Shown here: one piece after another, positions 54,317 to 64,000 of the stretch
How positions within the stretch are numbered: the stretch's first letter is position 1
Layout: each line of letters opens with the position of its first letter
Source of the DNA: Coenobita brevimanus
Lineage: Eukaryota > Arthropoda > Malacostraca > Decapoda > Coenobitidae
NCBI GenBank assembly: GCA_032717465.1
Contig: CM064670.1
Span: 13,360,431-13,424,430, forward strand
Length of the DNA: 64,000 nucleotides
Reading direction: 5' to 3'
The notes under the pieces: generated by a model
Seen by the model: the letters and a program-made list of their open reading frames with translations, nothing else
Database searches by the model: none
Told to the model about the DNA's origin: nothing
Position numbers and translations under genes: made by a program

Positions 54317-54749
54317 CAGTAAACTCTCAATTATCCGTCGTCACAATATCCAGCCCAAAGCAAAATATCTGGCACTGCTGGCTTGGCCCTATTAAAGCAA
54401 TATCCAGTGAGACTATGCAATATCCAGCCCCAACATGGGACGTAACCAGCGGTTCTATGCAATATCCGGCACTGAGGTGTATCAACCAGCTTGTAAATGG
54501 TAGCCAACCTGCACTGTGTTACTGTAAGCTATTATTGTACTGTATCATTAATTCACTGTATTTTATGCTTAATTTTCATCTTTTACTCACAGGAAAGATT
54601 TCAGGATTGAGGTTCGAGACAGATATAACGCAATATCTGGCTCAACGCTGAATATCGACGCAATGTGGGGCACTGTGCAACATCCGGCATTTTGTTTTAA
54701 CCAGCGTAAGGCTTGGCTGAGTTACACCAGATAACTGAGAGTTTATTAA
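54317..54749. mobile_element. Tigger-like MITE
   Basis: About 433 bases. The left end is CAGTAAACTCTCAATTATCC, preceded by TA; the right end, read inward, is AATAAACTCTCAGTTATCTGG. Internal ATATCCAG/ATATCTGG/ATATCCGG repeats occur. Non-coding. Confidence 0.72.
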
Positions 54750-54794
54750 TACACAAAGAAAAATATATGCAATACAAGCACTGAGTTTTAGTGC

Positions 54795-54905
54795 TGTAAC
54801 CAACACAATCTGCTGAACCGATATATCGCCGATATTTGCATTTTTTTCTATACCGAACCGATAACAATATCTACTGCCGATATCGGGAAATCGGATATGG
54901 ATGGA
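54795..54905. repeat. Possible hAT-MITE remnant
   Basis: AACCGATATATCGCCGATATT, ATACCGAACCGATAACAATA and CTGCCGATATCGGGAAATCGG resemble the subterminal repeats of the 7194-7644 MITE, but no clear ends or duplication are visible. Confidence 0.4.
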
Positions 54906-55545
54906 AGAAATATTAAAGTGATTTACTGAAGATTTCCTTCATTGCTTTGCCCAATTCTGTGTGAAAGAATGTTGTTACCCTGACACTGTTTTGCAGCTTA
55001 ATAAAGTCCTACTGAAAAGTATTAAAGATTCATTATAGTAAGTGGGTATATGGGGAATGGAGAAAAGAAAAGAGAGAAAAGAACTGAAGACCGAAAGCAA
55101 TGAGCTGAGAGCGAGGCATTCCACGTACTTGTGGTGTGCAAATGTGGTGGCTGTGTGGGTTTATGTACACAGGTAGTGTACATATGCTGTTGAAAAACGA
55201 GAACTGCCCGCATCCATTAGTTTTTATATTCTTTATTTAGTCGGAACAATTACATTCACTCTTCTATCTGTAGTCTACAAAAAGTGGTTTACTGCATCTA
55301 AAAAGAAAGAAGGCAGTTGATGGGGCCAATAAGTGCAGAGTAACTCTTGAGACTAGGAGATGAACGACATTTGGCAACTTCGTTTCAGTTTTACAGCAAA
55401 ACAATCCTTCAACTGATAGAAAAAATCTAGACCTACATATAGACCTTGTCTATGCTTCTTCATTACCGCATAATACGTACAAGGTTTCCAGTTTGGTACT
55501 CAAGTGTGCAGTGTATATACATACACTGTACATATACACCATGTA
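54906..55545 (-). other. Intron, no recognised element
   Basis: No gene and no named repeat seen on either strand. Confidence 0.5.
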
Positions 55546-56849
55546 TGAGGTGCTACCCAGAAGTTCCAGTAATTTGAATATTGTAGGAAGATAAATTACC
55601 TTACCTCCTAGTTCTCACTGTCGCCTTTGAAGTAGTCCCCTTGGGCATGTATACAGTGGTCCCAGGATTTTTTCCATGAGTCCATGCTTCCTTGGAAGGC
55701 TTCAGGCATGATAGTCTTCAGCACCTCCTGCGATTATGTCTGGATCTCCTCAATCGAGCCAAATCAATGCCCTTTCAGTCATAATTTCAGCTTGGGAAAC
55801 AAGAAAAAGTTGCAGGGGCATGGTTAGGCGAATAGGGTGGGTGGGGAATGACTACCGTGTTAGTGGAAGCCAGGAACTGCTGGACAACAACTGATGTGTG
55901 GGCAGGAGTGTTGTCATGATGCAGGACCCAATCCTTGTTCTTCCACTGTTCTGGACATTTGCGGCGGATGTCCTCCCTCAGGCACTGCAAAACTTCACAG
56001 TAAAACTTCCCGCTGACAGATTGACCAGGTGGGACGAATTCCATGTGAGCAATCCCTTGGATATCAAAGAAAACAATCATAATCGACTTAACGTTGCTGT
56101 GAACCTGACGCGCTTTTTTCGGCCTCGGTGAATTGGGAGACTTCCATTGCGATGACTGCTGCTTTGTCTCCGGGTCATAACCATAAACCCATGAGTCATC
56201 ACCAGTTATGACCTTGGAGATGAAGGTGGCATCATCTCTAACCTGATTCTTGAGCTCCCTGCAAACTGTAACGCAATGTGCCTTCTGTTCATCACTCAAC
56301 AGTCTTGGCACAAATTTTGCAGCGATGCGTCTCATGCCCAACACGTCCGACAAAATGCGGTGCACACTCCTGTGCGACAGTCCAAAGATATCACAAACAT
56401 CACAGACAGTTCGTCAAACAATCTGCAAGGATAGCCTGACGAACATTTCTGACGTTTTCTGGTGTTGTTGCTGTTGACGGTCGTCCAGAACGGTTATCGT
56501 CTTCGATGGACATTCGTCCTTCCATGAACCGCTTGTACCAGAAAAATGTTCTGCTTTGGGACATAGCATTGTCACCAAAGGCTTGCTAAAACAACCGATG
56601 AATTTCTGCAGCCATCCTGTTGATCTTCACGCAGAACTTGATGCAAGTTCTTTGTTCCATGAGGTCCGCCATTGCAAACACACCACCTTACAATAGTAAA
56701 TGTAGCTCAACAACATGTCTGCTCACAAACATGGTCAGGGCCACACTTACACACAAGGGGTGCTGCTGACTCCTCCTTGTGGCAAAAGGCAAAGCTGCGA
56801 ACGTCTGGCTCCCTTTGTTCAAATTCATGGAACTTTGGGTAGCACCTCT
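55546..56849 (-). mobile_element. mariner-like element, inactive
   Basis: 1304 bases between TA dinucleotides (55544-55545, 56850-56851). Inverted ends TGAGGTGCTACCCAGAAGTT and AGAGGTGCTACCCAAAGTTC. The size is normal for mariner. A (TATC)n/(TA)n tract follows on the right. Confidence 0.9.
55620..56671 (-). pseudogene. mariner transposase, broken
   Basis: Starts near 56671 (MADLMEQRTCIKFCVKINRM), with AFGDNAMSQSRTFFWYKRF and a DNRSGRPSTATT hook. Stop codons interrupt it near 56586 and 56412-56370. The main frame 56365-55787 has LLSDEQKAHCVTVCRELKNQ, TGDDSWVYGYDPETKQQSSQ (first Asp) and WVLHHDNTPAHTSVVVQQFL (second Asp). At the third position mariners have an Asp after PYSPDLAP.; here PPYSPNHAPATF carries Thr. 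Both stops and the lost triad residue make it dead. Family placement is mariner (DD34D-type) by motif. Confidence 0.9.
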
Positions 56850-56873
56850 TATGTCTATCTATCTATCTATTTT

Positions 56874-56877
<4 letters not shown>

Positions 56878-56936
<59 letters not shown>
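56878..56936. repeat. (TA)n tract
   Basis: A TA run of about 57 bases between the mariner and a Tigger-like element. Confidence 0.97.
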
Positions 56937-56942
<6 letters not shown>

Positions 56943-57313
56943 AATCCCTGCTATCCGGTATCCAGACAAACGGAATACTCAGAAAAACGGGAAAATTCAA
57001 GGGCTGGTAAAAATGTCAGTAAGTTATAACTGTGCGCCATTTTGAATGGACCGCCAAACCGCCGTTTTATCGTGTCACGCGAGGCTGGGTGAAGTCGGAC
57101 TAAGCGAGGTGAAGGCATTTCTGGCTCATGTAAATCCCTAGTAAATCCTCTTAACCAGCCCTCCTCCTCCCTCTTTCCCCTACTTGAATTCAGTCATCCT
57201 CCACACCCTCCACAATTTCCACAAATCACCAGTCTGCTTTTTACCACCAGACAGTAAACAAGCTCTCTTGCTGTTGTGTTGCTCTGATGGACGGTAATTT
57301 CAACATTCCAAAA

Positions 57314-57780
57314 TGCCTAAAGAGCAAACTAAACGTAAGCGTGTCATGCCTACCTTGAAACAGAAGCTGGACATATGCAATTGACTTGAAATAGGCAAAC
57401 ATTATAAAACACTGATGACCGAATATAATGTAGGAAATCCAAGGATTTATATCAAGACCCAAGCATCCAAGCTCAATTAATTTTTCATGAAAAACGAGAC
57501 AAGTAAGTCCATTGAAAAAAGGCATACTCTTCATCGTTCGAGTGGTTCTGCTTAGAAAGATCTAGGGGAGCACCTATTTCTGGTCCTCTTATCCAAGAAA
57601 AAGCAAGAGAGTTTCACAATAAAATGAATACAGAAGTCGAATGCGATTTTAGTGTTGGATGGTTAAATCGTTTCAAAGACAGGCATGGAATTTGTAAGCC
57701 AGACATCTCGGGAGAGAGCAAATCAGCAAAAGCCGGTGTTTTGCTTCCTAACAGACTGGCTCTAACTTGCACCACATAAA
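57314..57780 (+). pseudogene. Jerky-like transposase N-terminal half
   Basis: Starts MPKEQTKRKRVMPTLKQKLD, the N-terminal HTH of jerky/Tigger transposases. Stops follow at once (TGA in the ICN.LE position, then TAA and TAG), but the frame continues to look related: ETSKSIEKRHTLH, GPLIQEKAREFHNKM and DFSVGWLNRFKDRHGICKPD (second, CENP-B-type HTH). The DDE domain is absent. Confidence 0.82.
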
Positions 57781-57929
57781 TTCATCTTAGAACGCATGTG
57801 TGCTGGCAGAGATGAGAAAAAAAAAATGTTAATAGGAATGAAGGTTTACTTTGTTGGAAGAAAAAATATATATATGCTTGCACTTCATAAGTACATCATG
57901 TATTTTATTTTGTGCAAAACAGCTGATTG

Positions 57930-58310
57930 GCGGCAGGTGAAGGGTGGAATGATGGAGGTCAGTCGGGGCCGGGACCGTAAACAAAGCTTTTGTGGGGGCA
58001 CAGGTGTGATAATTCTACAGTGCAGTCTTAACATCAGTTCACCAATAAATATTCAAGATTTTATTTCTTTATTTTTCCACTTTTATGAGTACAGTACATA
58101 CAACGAATACTTCGGTAGTTAACAGAATGGTGCAAAACAGTGGCGGAATGGTGGCGGTCAGTTGGGGCCGGGATCGTAAACAAAGCTGATGTGGGAGCAT
58201 TGGTGTCGTGATAATTTACCAATAAATATTCAGGATTTTATTTCTTTAGTTTTCCACGTGAGTACAGTACATACAAGAAATTATTCGGTAGTTAACAGAA
58301 TGGACTTGTG
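57930..58310. repeat. Tandem duplication inside the jerky-like element
   Basis: The sequence from GGCGGCAGGTGAAGGG to TTAACAGAATGG recurs from about 58140. Shared blocks: GGCCGGGA.CGTAAACAAAGC, ACCAATAAATATTCA.GATTT, GAGTACAGTACATACAA and TTCGGTAGTTAACAGAATGG. The second unit is shorter. Confidence 0.88.
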
Positions 58311-58570
58311 CATTTTGCAGTACCGGTACTGCAAGGCATTGCATGCACATGCATTATGACCATGGTGTGTGTTTACGAGGCAATTTTTCAGGTGGAATCT
58401 CTTAGTGTGCCCCCTGATGTGAGTGGTGAGTACTTGAATTGTATTTACTGCTGTGATAATGATCGCCTCTGTATAGATTTGAATATCAGAACTACAGGAA
58501 AAATCTGTAACCGGGAAGGTGAATTCCCCAAGCCGCCCGGTTAACTGGGATTGTACTGTATATGTATACA

Positions 58571-58607
<37 letters not shown>

Positions 58608-58610
<3 letters not shown>

Positions 58611-61186
58611 CCAACCCTCTGCTATCGCGAGTAATTGGTACCCTAGGCGACCCGCCATAGCCAAAATCGCGATAGCCATACTTAAGAACTAATGGGAAAA
58701 ATTCTAATTGGTTCCCCGACCTCCAACTTTACCCCAACCTTACCCTATTTTCACATCTCCTTCACTAAAATACCTGGGATTACAAACCAATGCTGCAAAT
58801 TAACAACAGTACAGTACATAAAGGTTATAAATAAAACAGAATTAACTGTAATAAGCCATTTTACTTAACATTTTTGGAGAGGATGAGGGGCTTGGGCGGG
58901 TTGAAGGGGTTCCGAGGCTGGGGTGGAGTATTACTGGCCACCCCTCCGACGTTCTATCTCGTCTAGGAATTGATCAGCTTCATCAGGAGTCTGGAAGGGA
59001 CCCTCAAAACCTTCAAAGTCGTCAGCTCCATTATCAGAATCCACCTGAGGCTCACGGGATGGTCCTGGCTGTGGGTTGGGCTGAGCCTCGTTGCGACGGC
59101 GTAGGAAGTCTGTTATCTGGTGTTGTTGTAGGTTGTTGATATGGGCATGGTATTGTTGGTGGTAACTTTCCAGTACCTTCATAATCGCCGAAGAATTTGC
59201 CTCACTGTTGGCGCTAACATCTTGCTCGATGAGATGACGTAGCCTTACACCCAAGTCGATGATTTCCTTTATGTTGGCTATGCAGAGTCCCCCATGACTC
59301 CCAGCAATACCACCGATGTTCTCCTCACCACTCTCACTCCTGTCCTCCTCTGCCACATTCTCCTCCTCTAGGATGTCGGCTGCAGTAACAGGGGGTGGCT
59401 GAATCATGTCGCGAATGTCGTCCTCCGTTGTGTCAGCAAAGCCAGTCCCAGGAATTTGCCGTGCCTCTTCCACTGCTGCCTGAATCTCCGCCTGCACAGA
59501 CTGTGGCTCACCTGCCACATTCCCACGTCGGTCCTCAGGTAGCCCCTCCAAAATATTTCGCCAAGCGTGATGAATTGTCTTCTGTGTCACATCATCCCAG
59601 CATTGCACCATTAAGTCCACAGCTTGCTTAATATTGTACTTTTTCCAGTAGAGAAACACTTTTCTGTCATGTTCACTATCACCTTGCACTTCGTCATCAT
59701 CATCATCATCACCATCACTGTCCACTAGGTGCTGGATGAGCTGGGCGTCCTTGGTAGCTTCCCTCATTATCCTGAATTGCCGTTGCAAGTAGGCAGACTT
59801 GACCACAGATATTACCTCCTGGTCCAGGGGCTGAATCAATGATGTCGTGTTGGGTGGCAAGAATTCAACTCTGACGTTAGGGTCTGCATCCCTCAGTAGA
59901 GGTGAATGTCCTGGGGCATTATCCAGCAGCAACAGAATGTTGAAGCGGATGTTGTTTTGGGCGCAATGCTTCTTGACTTGGGGAATGAACGCCTCCTTCA
60001 TCCAATCTTGCTACAGCTTTGCCGACATGTACCCCTTCTTTGAAGACATCCAGTGCACATTCAGGTTGCTCATATCCTGTCGCTTGTAGGCCCGTGGACG
60101 TTTAGCACAGTGAATAACTGTTGGTTTAAGGCAGCATGTTCCTGACGCATTCATTGCAAACAAGAGGGTGAACCGTGCCTTCATCGCCCTCCTTCCTCGT
60201 ACGTGGGCAGAGTTGGCTGTGATGAATGTCCGCCTGGGCATAGTTTTCCAAAAGAAGTTCGTCTCATCCATGTTGAATATTTGGTCAGGTGTATATTGGC
60301 CCTCCTCAATCACGTGCTTTAAAAAGTCGGGATACTCCTTAGCCGCTGCCATGTCCGCACTTGCTGCCTCACCACTGATTTTCTTGTTCTTGATCCGTTG
60401 CCGTTTCATAAATTGATCCACCCATCCCTTGGAGGCCACAAACAATGGTGGTTGTGCAATAGCCAGCTTCCTTGCAACCCCAACATATATCTCCCTGGCT
60501 GTGTCCATGACCTCACGCGTCTCCACCGCCTGGTTCCTCCGTGCCTGCTGATCAAGATACCTGGCCAGCAACTGTTCTGTCTTAAGGAGCACCTGATTAC
60601 GACTCCGCAAGGCTTTGCTGGCTCCCTCTGACGATGCCAATTCCATGTGCTTCCTTATGTGCTCTCGTTTCTGGTAGATTCCTCGGACCGTGGACTCGTT
60701 GATACCAAATTTCTTCCCCACGCTGCACTTGCACTCACCACCGTCGATCAGCTGCACAATTTCCAGTTTCTGAGCATAAGGCAGGTTCTTCCTCTTCCTC
60801 ACTTGCCGTCCTGGGTTAGCCGCGTTAAGTGCACCAATGGTAGGAGGGTTGGATGGGGTATTGGTGGCCATTGTGGTTGAACAATAGGTTTTCACGGCTA
60901 TAGCTGCTGTCGACTGGTAACGCGGACTCTCTCTGAACCTTGGCGGGAAGGATGGGTAGCTGTAACCATGTCTTGAGCCACTCAGCGCTCGGGTAGCCTG
61001 TGACGTCGCGCCAATCACGGCGCGAGTATACGCATGGGCGGAGCCCGCGCGATTTGAATGTTTCTGGCCGACCATCGTCCACGATAGCAGTATTTGAGGT
61101 CGCGATAAAGGTAATCGTGTTGCATTTCACCTGTCCGTGATAGCCATGAAACGCGATAGCAAAACCCGTGATAGCCAAGGGTTGAC

Positions 61187-61188
<2 letters not shown>
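58608..61188 (-). mobile_element. Tigger element, nearly intact
   Basis: About 2.58 kb between (TA)n tracts. Ends CACCCAACCCTCTGCTATCGCG and, read inward, CAGTCAACCCTTGGCTATCACG. Multiple GCGATAGC and GTGATAGCC subterminal repeats lie at both ends. It holds a transposase with one nonsense codon. This is the only element in the window with a complete Tigger coding region. Confidence 0.9.
58931..60871 (-). pseudogene. Tigger transposase with a single nonsense codon
   Basis: 646 codons from MATNTPSNPP (an open extension reaches 61075, but this Met is closest to the conserved domain). One in-frame TAG at codon 287 (60013-60011) follows GYMSAKL; the frame is otherwise open. The psq-type HTH (about 25-75, KRKNLPYAQKLEIVQLID) is followed by a CENP-B-type HTH (about 95-165, VASKGWVDQFMKRQRIKN) and a DDE domain with Asp202 (FNMDETNFF), Asp317 (LLLDNAPGH) and Asp350 (IQPLDQEV). 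There are 32 residues between the last two. The acidic C-terminal tail has a QITDFLRRR motif. Cut-and-paste DNA transposase in the nucleus; no full product expected unless the TAG is read through. Confidence 0.93.

Positions 61189-61232
<44 letters not shown>
61189..61232. repeat. (TA)n tract
   Basis: A TA run between the Tigger element and LINE-B2. Confidence 0.97.
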
Positions 61233-61234
<2 letters not shown>

Positions 61235-62018
61235 TATACATATGTTTAGATGTCGTTCGCTTAGAATAGATGTAAAAAGAAGGCTGTACGAGGGTGTTGT
61301 GGAACCGACTGCGTTATATGGGGCTGAAACATGGAATATGGGTGTAGCAGAGAGGAAAAGTTTGAATGTAATGGAGATGAGGTGTCTGAGGAGTATGTGT
61401 GGAGTGACGCATATGGATCGAGTGCGAAAGGATGAAGGGCGAAGGAGAACTGGAGTTGTTCGGGAGATGGCTGGCAGAGTTGAGCAGAGGGTGTTGCGAT
61501 GGTTTCGGCATATGGAGAGAATGGATAATGAGCAATTGGTGAAAAAGATAACTAGATCTGATGTGAGAGGTGTAAGACTGAGAGGGAGACCACGAATATG
61601 ATAGATGGACAGTGTGAAGAGAGCGCTGGATGCAAGAGGGATGTCTGTTCAGCAAGGAAGAGTGGTTGTGTGTGACAGAAATAAATGGAGAGAAATTGTG
61701 AATGAATAAATGATGACACAGCCCTGAGGGGATATTCTCCCACATTTAGTCTGATCAGCTAGTCAGGTCAAGTGCGGGTAAGGGGATGGGTCTATTATGA
61801 TGTGGCAGGGGTAAACCAGTTCTGCTGTCGGGCCCTGCCGTGGATGTCACTGATTGCACTGCACAGTTGACCCTTGTGCAGTGTGAGGTGAGGATCTGTC
61901 CTTTCTCCCCTCTGGGGCTAAGATGCGAATGAATGTGTTTGAATGGATGAGTAAATGGGGAGTGTATCATCCTGTCTCAGCTACCTCCCTTCCCTTGGGG
62001 GAAGCACCCTAGGTATAT
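61233..62018 (+). mobile_element. LINE-B copy B2, 5'-truncated
   Basis: Starts in FRCRSLRIDVKRRLYEGVVE, has TALYGAETWNMGVAERKSLN and RVLRWFRHMERMDNEQLVKK, then the 3' UTR, and ends GGAAGCACCCTAGG followed by a TATAGATA tail. One stop (TGA/TAG in the RPRI region, 61600-61602) interrupts the frame. It shows the true LINE-B 3' end that is missing from B1. Confidence 0.88.
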
Positions 62019-62036
62019 AGATATATATATAGATAT

Positions 62037-62590
62037 ATCCATCTATCTATCTATTGCCAGACGCCTCAATCCCGTTTGGGGTGGCCATAAACAAATCGCC
62101 TCCAAGTCGCCCTGTCCCCCGCCATCTCACTGCCCTGCTCCCAACTCACACCCCCCTCTCTCATATACCCCTCCACCCCATCCCTCCATCTCATCCTCGG
62201 CCTCCCCTTCCCTCTTCCCCCCTCCACCTCACTCACATACACTCTCTTCGTCAGTCTTTCACCCTCCATCCTCTCCACATGGCCAAACCACCTCAGTGTG
62301 TTCCTCATAACACTTCCTATCACATCCACATCCACACCACAACGCTCCTTTATATCCTCATTCGTCAGCCTGTCTCTCCATGTGACTCCACGGGCTCCTC
62401 TTAAATAACTCATTTCCACTGCTCTCACTCTTGACTTGTGTCCTTCCAACAACATCCAAGCTTCACTTCCGTACGTTAGAGTTGGTATCACAATACTGTC
62501 ATGTAGTAACTTTTTCACTTCCATGCTCACTTCCCTGTTTCTTATCACTGCTTTCAAGGAACCAGCAACCTTTCTTCCCTGCTGTACCCT
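62037..62590 (-). mobile_element. LINE-A copy A5, 5'-truncated
   Basis: The minus strand covers AVIRNREVSMEVKKLLHDSI through GHVERMEGERLTKRVYVSEV and GRPRMRWRDGVEGYMREGGV, ending in GGCAATAGATAGATAGATGG. The 163-codon frame (62066-62557) is open, so this copy is young. It abuts the LINE-B2 tail and a Tigger-like element. Confidence 0.9.
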
Positions 62591-62603
62591 ATATATCTAT
62601 ATA

Positions 62604-63671
62604 CAGTACAATCCCAGCTATCCGGTATCCAGACAAACGGAATACTCAGAACAACGAGAAAATTCAAGGGCTGGTAAAAATGTCAGTAAGTTATAACTGT
62701 GCGCCAATTTGAATGGACCGCCAAACCACCGTTTGATTGTGTCACGCGAGGCTGGGTGAAGTCAGACAAAGCGAGTTGAAGGCATTTCCGGCTAATGTAA
62801 ATCCTTAGCAAATCCTCTTAACCACCCCTCCTCTCCCCCTCTTTCCCCTACTTGAATTCAGTCATCCTCCACACCCTCCAAAAATCACCAGTCTGCATTT
62901 TGCCACCAGACAGTAAACAAGCTCTCTTGCTATTGTGTTCCTCTGATAGACGGTAATTTGTACACTCCAAAATGCCTAAAGTGCAAACTAAACGTAAGCG
63001 TATCGTGCTTACCTTGAAACAGAAGCTGGATATATGCAACAGACTTGAAAAAGGCGAACGTTATAAAACACTAATGGCTGAATATAAATGTTAATAAGAA
63101 TGAAAGTTTACTTTGTTGGAAGAAAAATAAATAAATAATATGCCTGCATTTCATACGTACATCATTTATTTTATTTTCTTCAAAACCACTGAGTGGCGGG
63201 TGATGGGTGGAGTGATGGAGGTCAGGTGGGGAAGAAGAACAGTCGGAAACGTAAACAAACTCACGTGGGGGCACAGGTGTCGTGATAATTCTACAGTGCA
63301 GTCTTAACACATCATCAGTTCACTAATAAATGTTCAAGCTTTGATTTCTTTATTTTATTTTTCAATTTTTATGAGTACAGTACATATAATGAATACAGTA
63401 ATTCGGTAAACAATGGACTGGTGCAATTTGCAGTACTGCAAATTGCTAGACATTGCACGCACGTCCATTATGACCATGGTGTGTGTTTACAAGGCAGTTT
63501 TTCAGGCGGAATCTCTTAGTGTAACCCCTAATGTGACTGGTGAGTACCTGAACTGTATTTACTGCTGTGATAGCCTTTGTATAGATTTGACTTGAAAATC
63601 AGAAATACGGGAAAAATCTGTAACCGGGAAGGTAAATTCCCCAAGCCACCCAGTTAACTGGGATTGTACTG
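62604..63671 (+). mobile_element. Jerky/Tigger-like element, short copy
   Basis: 1068 bases with ends CAGTACAATCCCAGCTATCC and CAGTACAATCCCAGTTAACTGG (read inward), flanked by TA (62602-62603, 63672-63673). Closely similar to both ends of 56937-58558; about 650 bases of the middle are missing, starting inside the transposase. Confidence 0.9.
62972..63094 (+). pseudogene. Jerky-like transposase, first 40 codons
   Basis: [20 protein letters not shown], then [20 protein letters not shown] and a stop. This is the N-terminal HTH and it has no stop where the long copy has one. The deletion follows MAEYK, and the rest of the protein is gone. Confidence 0.8.
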
Positions 63672-63745
63672 TATCTATATATATACATATATATACAGTA
63701 CATATATATATATATATATATATACACACTATATATATATACACA
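63672..63745. repeat. (TA)n tract
   Basis: TA run with TACAGTACATATATAT and CACACA ends. Confidence 0.95.
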
Positions 63746-64000
63746 CAGTGCTGGGTAGGTGCGCAAACACTTGCGCAAAGCGCAATTGCGCACTGCTGCG
63801 CTCCGGTGAATATCGTTTGTGCATTGCGCACTGCATGAGACCATAAGCAATATTGTGCTTTCGCACATAAAAAGGCAGGTGCGCAAGCACAAATTTAGTT
63901 GCACTTGCACAAATAAATTTGTGCTTGCGCACCTACCTTGCGCAATTCAAGGGACACGTGGTCTTGGGAGCTTCCCGTATGTCTGGACAAGGGATGGGAG
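63746..64000. repeat. TGCGCA-rich terminal region of an unnamed element
   Basis: Starts CAGTGCTGGGTAGGTGCGCA after a (TA)n/CA tract. It contains seven TGCGCA motifs and a perfect 21-bp inverted repeat at 63877-63897 and 63914-63934 (key part GTGCGCAAGCAC). GGTAGGTGCGCAA at 63753-63765 is also inverted against 63925-63937. It looks like a DNA transposon end or a small foldback element; the window ends before any right border is clear. Confidence 0.6.

Larger units (their letters stand above)
56937..58558 (+). mobile_element. Jerky/Tigger-like element, long copy
   Basis: About 1.62 kb. Left end TAGTACAATCCCTGCTATCC and right end, read inward, CAGTACAATCCCAGTTAACC, inserted at a (TA)n tract. 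It carries a decayed transposase N-terminal half. It is the same family as 62604-63671. A tandem duplication of about 190 bases (57930-58310) lies in the 3' part. Confidence 0.83.

Overview
This is a eukaryotic genomic window, most likely from a decapod crustacean. That is an inference from the mix of RTE-like LINEs, tRNA-derived SINEs, many pogo/Tigger-type elements, (TA)n and (GATA)n microsatellites and intron-rich gene structure; no marker in the window proves the species. Almost all of it is intronic, repeat-derived DNA.

The only host gene I can support is the splicing-factor gene SF3B3 (SAP130, a U2 snRNP SF3b subunit). It is read on the minus strand as six consecutive internal exons: 53637-53774, 26294-26416, 21487-21681, 17948-18082, 12929-13134 and 12127-12249. 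Joined, they give 920 coding bases in one continuous frame that follows the middle of the SF3B3 family without a gap. All internal junctions are GT/AG. The exons are spread over about 41.6 kb, with introns of about 27.2, 4.6, 3.4, 4.8 and 0.7 kb. The flanking stretches (1-12126 and 53775-64000) are presumably the next introns.

Layout. 1-12.1 kb: LINE-A and LINE-B copies, a degenerate LINE carrying three later insertions (SINE2, a hAT MITE, a piggyBac-like element), then copies of a SINE-like repeat (R1). 12.1-26.4 kb: five SF3B3 exons; the introns between them hold a 5'-complete but decayed LINE-A, diverged SINE1 copies, R1 copies, a second piggyBac-like MITE and a 3' LINE-A piece. 26.4-53.6 kb: one huge intron with a CR1-like LINE tail, two Tc1-like elements in opposite orientation (one with an intact DD35E transposase), LINE-C, LINE-F, LINE-E, a full-length LINE-A inserted in LINE-E and itself carrying a third piggyBac-like MITE, LINE-D, and a run of pogo/Tigger-type elements separated by (TA)n tracts. 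53.8-64 kb: a Tigger-like MITE, a dead mariner, two jerky/Tigger-like relatives, a nearly intact Tigger transposase gene with one nonsense codon, LINE-B and LINE-A tails, and the edge of a TGCGCA-rich element.

The window is best read as a layered insertion record inside a conserved housekeeping gene. Several nests are resolved to the base by target-site duplications (TTAA, TA, a 7-bp LINE duplication, an 8-bp hAT duplication), so the order of insertion can be read directly. Family names LINE-A to LINE-G, SINE1, SINE2, R1 and PB1 to PB3 are local labels, not database names; clade assignments are from protein motifs seen by eye.
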